Positions 58,501-64,000 of a DNA stretch of 64,000 nt are shown one piece after another; positions within the stretch are counted from its first letter, which is position 1; each line of letters starts with the position of its first letter. Origin of the DNA: Pseudeuparius sepicola (Eukaryota > Arthropoda > Insecta > Coleoptera > Anthribidae); contig OY987299.1 in assembly GCA_963920635.1 (NCBI GenBank), positions 117,429,373 to 117,493,372 of the forward strand, read 5' to 3'. The translations under genes and the position numbers were made by a program. The notes beneath the pieces are model-generated. The model ran no database searches. It saw only the letters and a program-made list of their open reading frames with translations, and had not been told where the DNA came from.

Positions 58501-61500
58501 CAAGCTAGGGTTCCTGGATAGGGAGAGTTGGGTCAATAAAGTCGTTGGTGCCATTATTCGCCGATTTTGGGCATTATAGAGATAGCTAGATTATTTCCTT
58601 TTTACTCCGCAAAAATTTTAGATTTCCTAGAAACTGTATGTCAAATTAGAGGCTTTTTGTATTTAGGTTATGATTTATGTCAAATTAAAGAGAAATGATG
58701 GGAAGTCATGGGTTTGATGCAGGTCCTGTCATGAACTTTCTTCCAAAGATATATTATTTTTGTGAAGATTGATTTTGATGTAAGATAAACATAAAATGTC
58801 ATCATGTTTTCTGTGTGGTTAGGTGTGCAACAATGGGATAGGTACGACATGTGATTGTTTGGAATTTTGGCATTTTTTTGCGAAAAATAGGGTCTCTGAT
58901 GCCTTCTGTTAGGGGACAATATCGTACTGCCTTTCGGAGATTTGAGATTTCTATCACAAATATGTTGTTTTCTGTTTATTGTTAATGTCAAAAACTGACA
59001 TTTTTATTCAAGCACACTTCTTTACGAATTGTATAATGTGTAGTATTATACAATTGTATAAGACATACATAAATAATAATATTGTAAAACCCCATTTTAG
59101 TAGTGTATGGTGAATAGTCTCTTTTATTAAAGAAACAATTAATTACTTAAATCTTTATTCTCTTAATTCCAGTACACTGAAAAGGACATAATATACCCAA
59201 TGTGTTAACAAGTGTATTACTTAAGATAGTTAAGCACAAGAACCATTGCGAAACCACAGTATTGTGACTATATATTTATCTCGTAACTGAATAATCAATA
59301 AGTGCATTAGCTCTCACATGGTTCTACCGAGGGTTCTACGGGAATAGTGTCCAGCAATGGCTTAAACACTAATCAAAATTCTGATATGAAAAATGTATTA
59401 TCTTAGCGACAAAAATAAAAGTTTTTCCGCGTTCTAAATTAGCACACGTTTGATAATTCCTGAATTCCTTATAATATATGCTACAGAGCTCTTCAAAGCT
59501 TTTATATTATTGCTTTGTAAGGGATAAGTTTAGCGACATAAATTTCGCCCGCAGTATGTTGGATCTCGGCCAATAATTTTGGTTTCTAGATCATATCACC
59601 TCTTCACACCTTTTTCAAAATCACCATAGTAGACACTTGTCTCTGTTTCTCAGAGAATTCTTAGAAAAACAACAGTACCAAAGTTCAAAACACTTCATAC
59701 TACCCAGGTATTCTAGGCAGATTTTCAAACATAATTTATGTTATTATCACTCTAAAGTAGCACCGTTATTGCTATAATTTGTACTGTTCTCTCAAACTCG
59801 TCAGAAAACTGCTCCAAATAACAGTTGATTTAAAAAATGGACTTTTAGTTTACAATTCTCGGAAAATATTAACTTAAAAATTTAAATAGCCTACAAATTT
59901 AAAATCTTCTTCCGTCAAACCACAAAACATAATCGATGATCAGCTGATGGATTACTGTAGATCAAGAATCAGGATTATTGAATACTTGCCACTTTGCTTT
60001 TGGCAATATTCGGCACTACATAATGACGTACTTTTACATTCGGCTCTCATTCGGAAATTCAAATTTAATTTTCAAATTATTGGCTTTGGAAAGAATTAAT
60101 AAAAGAACAACGCCTATATGGAGACATGCTTATTAAACATGGTTCTTTCTAACACCTGTTTTGAAAATTTGGTAGAAGGAAGCAACCCTATTGTGACCTT
60201 CATTACAAGTTACATTTTTTTTTTGTCCTAACTCCCCCAATCCAGGAACTCTACCCCAAGCCACATACCTGCATAGGTTGATGCAGGTACAGTTTGTTCA
60301 GCGAATGTTCGCCCCTACGTCACAACTCCCGTCCTTGTCTTACTCGTGAATATACGATGGATATCGGTCATATATTCACGAGCCAGACAAGGACGGCAGT
60401 TGTGACGTAGAGCCGAACTATATTATGATTGAACAAAGAGAGTGATAGTCGACCATATACAGTACTGTTTCGGGACGGTAATCCCTCATCAGTATGGTTC
60501 ACCCGACTATCAAGTGGTATAGACAAACGTGCTTAGACGATAGATTTACTATATAAGGAATCAATCAATTACCGAAGCAATTAATTGATAATCGAGTATT
60601 ATAATGATAGCACACCCGAAGGTGCGGGACAAAGCCACTGGTCTTGATCGGCAAAGGCTCATGCCACAATTACCGAGACCCGCCATCTGCCGTCTCCACG
60701 GCGTCGGTTAACCAACCGAAAACATCGATAGTTGATTGATTCCTTATATAGTAAATCTATCGTCTAAGCACGTTTGTCTATACCACTTGATAGTCGGGTG
60801 AGCCATACTGATGAGGGATTACCGTCCCGAAACAGTACTGTATATGGTCGACTATCACTCTCTTTGTTCTATCGATGTTTTCGGTTGGTTAACCGACGCC
60901 GTGGAGACGGCAGATGGCGGGTCTCGGTAATTGTGGCGTGAGCCTTTGCCGATCAAGACCAGTGGCTTTGTCCCGCACCTTCGGGTGTGCTATCATTATA
61001 ATACTCCATGAGCTTCGGTAATTGATTGATTCCTTATATATTATGATTGTCGCACATGTCATGACTTCGGCTTGGGAGCAAATTAAGAAAAAAAAACTCC
61101 ATTATTTAGAAAGGCAATGCGATAAATCTAAGAAATATGGATTATATTATCAATTAAACTTATCTAAGGGGACGAATGTTTACAAATAGTCCTCGGGCCC
61201 ATGCCTACAACATTTTTTTTATTACCTCACCATTGAGACTTTGTATATGTGTTTTTTATGTCCACAATTTCTGACATAAGAAAATTCTCAGTGGCGGGGC
61301 ATTACCACTTGATTTTAAATATTTTCCTGAAAAAATCAACTGACACCCCTAACATGGAAAAGTTATGATGTCCTAAAATTCCAAGATACCTATTTTCTAA
61401 ATTCTGATAATATAGAATTAATGACATTATTCTATAAAAAAAATATATAATTAACTCACCAACTGTGACACTTTCTTCTGGCAAATCCACCCTCTCGCAG

Positions 61501-62021
61501 AACAACTGGGTGACTTTCGGCATCACACACGCAATCGCCAAAACATCGAGGGCGGACCTCACCGTCTCGGCTCTGCCGCTGTAGTTCCACTCGTACGCGA
61601 AAGCGATTATTTTCAAGAGGAGGGTAACTCCCCCCAACTTCAACAGTTGATCGACCGGCGACCAGTGCGATCTGAACGGCATGTTGTTCAGGAGCGTTTC
61701 GATCTGTTGCTGGATTTCTTCGGCAGAGGATTTACACGCCTGCCAAGAATAACGATAATAAAGATACCCGCACGGATTTAAGGGCGAGCTGTCTCGTACC
61801 TTATACGAGGGTTGTGCGGGTAGCAGAGGTGGGGCGAGCTTCTCGTTCGGCCTCATCTGGGACCTCCTGATGATTTCAACTTTGGCATACAGGTGGGCCT
61901 CCAAGTATCTCCTGTAGGCCACGCAAACGTGCCGAACTATCTGCCTGGCGGCACATTCCTGGTCTTCGTTTAAAGATTGACCAGTATCGTTGTCTGGGAG
62001 TAAAATTGGTAAGGTGGCAAT
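40319..62021 (-). CDS. DCAF1: DCAF1/VprBP (mahjong), CRL4 substrate receptor (gene span, N-terminus beyond window)
   Basis: Fourteen exons on the - strand with matching phases give about 986 residues that follow the known DCAF1 order: armadillo-like helices (exons from 62021 to 57734), LisH dimerisation motif (in 57682-57327), a variable linker, the conserved LESIITEYLTNQHALCKNP block, a WD40 propeller (53077 to 48801) and an acidic tail (48549-40319). DCAF1 binds DDB1-CUL4 and recruits proteins for ubiquitination in the nucleus; the fly orthologue mahjong also binds Lgl and acts in cell competition. Family members are about 1,500 residues, so roughly the first third is missing and should lie past the right edge. 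The introns, up to 8 kb, are rich in foldback elements and one hammerhead-containing element. No frameshifts were seen; the gene looks functional. Confidence 0.93.
40925..41655. mobile_element. foldback element
   Basis: Arms such as CGGAAACTAGCGGAAGGTTAA (left) are complemented at about 41595-41630; the right end has GCCCTGTA, the left end has decayed. It belongs to the same broad set as 1253-2792 and 39263-39611, which share GGGGATCT and GGTTAAAT blocks. Confidence 0.6.
42354..42827. mobile_element. Tc1/mariner-type MITE, intact copy
   Basis: 474 bp between TA dinucleotides; both 28-bp ends are perfect inverted repeats (CAGTGACCGGCAGAAAGTTG...). Internally non-coding. It is inverted relative to the damaged copy at 19120-19589. 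Confidence 0.88.
44436..44756. mobile_element. MITE, GACTACGTTTATCTCG ends
   Basis: The 16-bp left end GACTACGTTTATCTCG is exactly complemented at the right, followed inward by GATCCGATTGA on both sides. About 320 bp, non-coding. Confidence 0.7.
45003..45782. mobile_element. TA-flanked element, CAGWGAGCACGTAAAGG ends
   Basis: CAGAGAGCACGTAAAGGTTG with near-exact complement at the right (one mismatch) and about 45 bp of matching arm; TA on both sides. Confidence 0.7.
45883..48308. repeat. outer inverted repeat of 2.4 kb
   Basis: GGGCCCACCGAACTATATTC at 45883 and its near complement ending at 48308. It encloses the foldback at 47095-48150 and a segment with a tRNA T-arm-like GGGGGTTCAAGCCCCC at about 46330. 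Possibly a larger DNA transposon with its coding part gone. Confidence 0.5.
47095..48150. mobile_element. TA-flanked foldback, CAGGGTGTAAC ends
   Basis: CAGGGTGTAACTAAACTGAT at the left, complemented at the right, TA flanks. The arms are near-identical over about 300 bp and contain an inner CAGGGTGTTGGTAAAATTAA block that is also palindromic, so one element may have inserted in another of its kind. Confidence 0.75.
48489..48549 (-). CDS. DCAF1: DCAF1 exon: acidic segment
   Basis: 61 bp between TTTTTCTTAG and TATG/GTGAGT; encodes DEEEDESDMDNSEDDGSDNY. Phase 0 in, one base out. Confidence 0.85.
48801..48958 (-). CDS. DCAF1: DCAF1 exon: end of WD40 propeller
   Basis: Encodes ATIDVKKNIYDLAVNRYD and VVRLYDVGRRRDDEDEQ, the conserved last blade and start of the acidic tail. 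Acceptor CCATTGCAG, donor CAG/GTACAC. Confidence 0.92.
49984..50343. repeat. 360-bp inverted repeat
   Basis: AATAAAGAACCCCAGGAAGG at the left is complemented at the right end. A diverged relative occurs at about 43915-44110 (GGTGGAAATCGCCCTGAGTA). Confidence 0.6.
51105..51712. repeat. dispersed repeat, inverted copy of 24040-24650
   Basis: Shares long blocks with the interior of the foldback at 23615-24914 (for example GTCAGATGACATTCTCCACA and CCAATTGACAGTCCCAGTAA), in opposite orientation. Non-coding; family unknown. Confidence 0.7.
51942..52143 (-). CDS. DCAF1: DCAF1 exon: WD40 with WDxR motif
   Basis: Encodes IVSNTEVWDIRTFHLLKTVP and QCSVIFSPVNSAIYGIG, ending DYNDYSSI. WDIR is the DDB1-contact WDxR motif. 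202 bp, phase 0 in, one base out. Confidence 0.93.
52210..52419 (-). CDS. DCAF1: DCAF1 exon: WD40 blade
   Basis: 210 bp, phase 0. Encodes IYDINSGNSIAKL, ATFSWNDELVLSDGVLFDVN and SGVFHPNGLE. The FDVN lies where vertebrate DCAF1 has the first WDxR motif, so that motif is degenerate here. Confidence 0.93.
52475..52559 (-). CDS. DCAF1: DCAF1 exon: WD40 blade
   Basis: 85 bp. Encodes TPFADEEHVEFSKVTQDKII and GTKNETAT; conserved across the family. Donor ACA/GTAAGT. Confidence 0.92.
52624..52832 (-). CDS. DCAF1: DCAF1 exon: WD40 blade
   Basis: 209 bp. Encodes PGDRSIIVADYNGEVRTFNV, HLEPNRSGELLLTSSTWGRP and SALWNLKDSAIK, matching the vertebrate LEPS-DGSLLLTSATW region. Confidence 0.93.
52888..53077 (-). 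CDS. DCAF1: DCAF1 exon: propeller start
   Basis: 190 bp. Encodes PHKCPDPKPKITTANNF, RCARRAIGYQ, RFIHSRFCPVQTIRSQNEDG and FTCAKYL, leading into the first blade. Confidence 0.92.
53134..53358 (-). CDS. DCAF1: DCAF1 exon: conserved ITEYL block
   Basis: 225 bp. Encodes VTLESIITEYLTNQHALCKN and CPQFNLF, one of the best conserved DCAF1 blocks. The donor is GT/GTAAGTAC, giving a Val codon across the junction. Confidence 0.92.
53624..54321. mobile_element. TIR element in DCAF1 intron, contains exon-like segment
   Basis: CTCAGAGAAATAACCAAGGA at the left is complemented at the right (about 36-bp inverted repeats, few mismatches), and the inner flanks are also partly complementary. It encloses the possible 78-bp exon at 53962-54039. 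Confidence 0.6.
53962..54039 (-). CDS. DCAF1: possible DCAF1 cassette exon (transposon-derived?)
   Basis: 78 bp between CGTCACAG and CAGCG/GTATTT, open in the phase required (…YLKPPDMAMLLLMPRL…), GC-rich unlike its surroundings. Because 78 is a multiple of 3 and the flanking exons join in frame without it, it is optional. It does not resemble known DCAF1 sequence and lies inside a TIR-flanked insertion, so it is either an exonised element or chance. Not counted in the 986 residues. Confidence 0.3.
54322..55554 (-). other. DCAF1: DCAF1 intron, unidentified repeat-like block
   Basis: 54360-54960 differs from its surroundings (GC-richer, with GGGGGCGCCGGAAGC and TTCACGGGGGGAAATGG) and looks like part of a repeat family, but I found neither ends nor an ORF I trust. 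The rest is AT-rich. Confidence 0.35.
55555..55661 (-). CDS. DCAF1: DCAF1 exon: variable linker
   Basis: 107 bp, Ser-rich: SRLSFSSASIQRVASSENVT and SSSAIKLIK. RLSF corresponds to the RISF block of vertebrate DCAF1. Acceptor TTCTATTTTAG, donor AA/GTAAGT. Confidence 0.88.
55704..56849. mobile_element. TA-flanked foldback, CAGTGTGTTTCAC ends
   Basis: CAGTGTGTTTCACTTCTAGT at the left with near-exact complement at the right, TA flanks, centre near 56250. The right arm from about 56450 is the paralogue of the sequence into which FB-2 inserted at 22176/26649. Diverged single arms occur at 20950-21560 and 26685-27040. Confidence 0.8.
57327..57682 (-). CDS. DCAF1: DCAF1 exon: LisH motif
   Basis: 356 bp. 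Encodes LMRDPILQEKRQEHVMFQKH, HKANVVAQTKIQF, then NDKQLLQLIHQHLVTKGLGD and TAGILLKEANL, the LisH dimerisation motif. Donor AGG/GTAAGT. Confidence 0.95.
57734..58019 (-). CDS. DCAF1: DCAF1 exon: armadillo-like helices
   Basis: 286 bp. Encodes KVWDCVRSNSGIMVLLQLMN, TPITDADCIRTLACKALAGL and VRQIVSKLPLF, strongly family-like. Confidence 0.95.
58082..58191 (-). CDS. DCAF1: DCAF1 exon: armadillo-like helices
   Basis: 110 bp. Encodes IHIILGAAEGEIVADADVQK and ALRVIVNCVCAPINR; acceptor CTTTTCTTTCAG, donor AGG/GTGAGT. Confidence 0.94.
60315..60410. repeat. 96-bp hairpin next to retrozyme
   Basis: CTACGTCACAACTCCCGTCC at the left and the complement ending at 60410 (one extra base in the stem), around CGATGGATATCGGTCA. 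A diverged single arm with GTCACAAGTCCTGTCCTTG lies at about 62498. Confidence 0.7.
60444..60511 (-). ncRNA. type I hammerhead ribozyme (- strand copy)
   Basis: Same fold as the + strand copy with one change (GAACC for GAGCC) in the internal loop of helix I. The core CTGATGA, helix II and GAA are intact. Predicted cleavage falls between 60458 and 60457 (GTA^T, reading on the - strand, which is the orientation of the DCAF1 transcript). Confidence 0.85.
60789..60856 (+). ncRNA. type I hammerhead ribozyme (+ strand copy)
   Basis: All core parts can be placed: distal helix I GATAGTCG (60789-60796) with CGACTATC (60849-60856); internal loop; proximal helix I CCATA (60803-60807) with TATGG (60843-60847); core CTGATGA (60808-60814); helix II GGGA/TCCC (60815-60818, 60825-60828) with loop TTACCG; core GAA (60829-60831); helix III ACAG/CTGT (60832-60835, 60838-60841) with a 2-nt loop; cleavage position A60842 followed by T60843. 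Every invariant residue is present. The very short helix III is usual for metazoan type I hammerheads. Confidence 0.9.
61460..62021 (-). CDS. DCAF1: DCAF1 exon(s): armadillo-like region, first visible
   Basis: Acceptor TGTTTCTAG at 62022-62023; donor GTTG/GTGAGT at 61459. Encodes ECAARQIVRHVCVAYRRYLE, PPLLPAQPSYK, WSPVDQLLKLGGVTLLLKII, SGRAETVRSALDVLAIACVM and LCERVDLPEESVTV. It may contain a 60-bp in-frame intron (61740-61799: GTACGAG...TTCTTGGCAG); removing it joins PSYK to ACKSSAEE, which fits the family better. Confidence 0.93.
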
Positions 62022-64000
62022 CTAGAAACAGTTTCAAGTCAAACGCCTTCATATGAAAATATGTCAGTGACAATACAAATAATGTAAAAAAATCTTCATA
62101 AAATTTTTACCACACTATAAAAACTTGTTTTACCTATATCTACTTTGCGATAAAAGAAAAAATAATATTCTTTTGCAATAATAGTTATTTGTTCTTTGCA
62201 TTACAAAATGCGGAAGTGCACTTCTTCATGCAATTTTCCAGGACAGGAAGCTATAGCCGTGAGAAATCTTTATAAATACGTCAGTCAACGGTATGAGGCA
62301 AAACTTAACATATTTGATTTTTCGAAAAAATGCACCATTTGTGACATATAGACTCGGGCCTAAGTGAAAATAACCAAGGATAAAAAATAGTTTTAATATT
62401 ATTATTATAGCATTAATTTAACAAAAATGTGGCTATTAATTCCTTGTATGTGACAATTTTAAACTACATTTTGTTCATCGAATGTTTGGCCCTAGGTCAC
62501 AAGTCCTGTCCTTGTTTTACTTGTGATTTTTTTTGCCCAGTGTGTCATATTTTCTAATTGTTTACGTATTTTTCGTGTTTTCAAGTCAAGTCTAAGGAAA
62601 TTTGACGCTTTTTCATTTAATGTTTGTACATTTGAGGTAACTTTTGTATTTAACATTCTTTGAAATAAAGATTATTATTATTATTATAATATGGGTCTAT
62701 ATGGAATTGGAGGGATATCGTTACGTCTTATTGAGTTCTATCTTAAAAATATAAAACAACAAGTTGTTGAAACTAATAAAAATGGCATTCTTATCAAAGT
62801 TAACTGTTCAATGTGGTGTGCCTCAGGGCTCAATCCTAGGCCTCCTTCTACATATTATTATGTAAACGAACTGCCAGATATTTTTAAGCTGAAGTCTTTA
62901 AAGTTGAATACAAAAATAAAACTATAACAGCCAGAAACTGCGTCTCTTTCCTGGTCAATACTTAAGACTTGATTGGAAGGAGGATACCGAACTGCTAAGT
63001 TCATCTTTAGCTAGGTACAACTATGCTTTAAAGGTACTGTCCATTTGTGTAAATGAAAGTGTGGCAACAAGGATTTCCTACGGAATTATCTTTTGGGGAG
63101 GAATATCCACTTTACGTAGGGTACTGATAATTCAGAAGAGATGCATGAGAAGCATATAAATATGGTATGAAGCAGAGAATTGTAAAGAATTTTTTATAAA
63201 TAAAAAACTATTAGAACGGTTGATCTGTACATCTTTGAAGCTACGTTGTTTATAACTTAAAATCCACATTTTTTCACAGAAAATTTATTAAATCATGATC
63301 ATAACACTAGAATTTAAACAAATTAATACCATTAAAACAAATGAAGAAAAAATAAAATGTTGGTTGGTTTCCAGAGTATACCACACTCTAAGTGACATTT
63401 TTAATGACGTGATAATATTGTGATACTGAATGTAATATCTTAGATTTTTTAATATACATTTGTTTAGTCTGCTGTTAATTTTAAACAGTAAATTTTCTAA
63501 TTTTTTTATAATGTACAAACAAATTAAGGATGTAAGATTAGCAACTGTGCCCATGATCAGTTTTCCTCGTACAAGTTAAGAGAAACTAGAATTGACGTGT
63601 TCGATAATGGTGCTCTAAAGTAAATTATCAAGTTAACCCTGAAAATGAACGACACCCCAATGACCATTTATATTTTGATTCATATAATTTTTTTGGTAGA
63701 TTTTCAGTGATAATCTTAATAACAATCAGTGACCAAATAAAAGAGGCAGAAAGTAATAATAATAATGATAATAAAGCAAGATGCTTTGTGTGATATTTAG
63801 AACAACTTTGACTGGTAAAGGGTTTGTCAAGGGGTTTGTAATAACATATCTGTTGCTTTAGGCTAACTAGCTGTCGATTGAGCCCTACCCGGCACTCTTA
63901 TTTGCCACTGGAAATGTTAATTCTTATTTTAATAATAGCCAAACATTAATATTGGACGTAGTTTTCATGTTGCGACACATATTTTGCCGTGTACATTTTG
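62022..64000 (-). other. DCAF1: upstream DCAF1 intron or 5' region
   Basis: No further DCAF1 exon was recognised up to the window edge. It contains a MITE end near 62250-62292 and a LINE fragment at 62691-63240. Confidence 0.5.
62691..63240 (+). pseudogene. degenerate non-LTR retrotransposon (LINE) reverse transcriptase
   Basis: Pieces of a Jockey/CR1-like reverse transcriptase in order on the + strand but in different frames: YGIGGISLRLIEFYLKN with KQQVVE near 62700, then CGVPQGSILGLLL at 62812 followed by VNELPDI after a frameshift, then after a deletion of the catalytic palm LARYNYALKVL at about 63010 and ISYGIIFWGG at 63073 with LIIQKRCMRSI. Frameshifts, stops and the deletion show it is dead. 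Confidence 0.8.

Larger units (their letters stand above)
60432..61036. mobile_element. retrozyme-like element: inverted dimer of hammerhead-containing monomers
   Basis: Two ~290-300 bp copies of one monomer in opposite orientation meet at about 60731. The + copy runs from TTGATTGATTCCTTATATA (60732) to the same sequence at 61022, a period of 290 bp plus a short start of the next unit. The - copy (60730 down to 60432) has the same content cut at a different point, so the segment order is A-B-A'-B', two interleaved inverted repeats. Each copy has one hammerhead ribozyme. The ends are flanked by TATATTATGATTG (60419-60431 and 61037-61049), a 13-bp duplication of the kind left by target-primed reverse transcription. 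No ORF. Animal retrozymes and the repeats of Penelope-like elements carry the same class of type I hammerhead with a short helix III. Confidence 0.8.
58192..61459 (-). other. DCAF1: DCAF1 intron of 3.3 kb
   Basis: 58200-60300 has no recognised feature. 60315-61036 holds a hairpin and the hammerhead-containing element described below. Confidence 0.6.

Overview
The window looks like a piece of an arthropod nuclear genome, most likely an insect. It is AT-rich, has two multi-exon genes with GT/AG introns of up to about 9.4 kb, and is packed with palindromic DNA transposon derivatives. No operon, Shine-Dalgarno or CRISPR signal was seen. The insect order cannot be read from the sequence.

Two genes face each other. 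On the + strand (about 18.1-37.4 kb) five exons with matching splice phases encode a secreted-type trypsin-like serine protease whose propeptide carries two thrombospondin type-1 repeats; the signal-peptide exon was not found. On the - strand (about 62.0 kb down to 40.3 kb) 14 exons encode the C-terminal two thirds of DCAF1/VprBP (mahjong in Drosophila), the substrate receptor of the CRL4 ubiquitin ligase: armadillo-like region, LisH motif, WD40 propeller and acidic tail. Its N-terminus should lie beyond the right edge. The two 3' ends are about 2.9 kb apart. The genes have no evident functional link.

The rest is repeats. 0-18 kb has no recognised gene, only foldback elements, a tandem repeat array and a P-superfamily derivative that keeps the first THAP-domain exon (second copy at 19.7 kb). 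The protease introns hold a Tc1/mariner-type MITE, a 4.5-kb foldback with 6-bp target duplications and an empty-site match elsewhere in the window, a hAT-like element full of CGATAT repeats, a second THAP-like relic, and a minisatellite that begins at the splice donor of a strikingly GC-rich catalytic exon. The DCAF1 introns hold more TA-flanked foldbacks.

The standout is at 60.43-61.04 kb: two inverted ~290-300 bp monomers, each containing a complete type I hammerhead ribozyme core with a minimal helix III, flanked by a 13-bp target duplication. This fits an animal retrozyme (a hammerhead-bearing non-autonomous retroelement) inserted in a DCAF1 intron as a snap-back dimer. A degenerate LINE reverse transcriptase lies near the right end. 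Coordinates of splice sites and repeat ends were read by eye and may be off by one or two bases.
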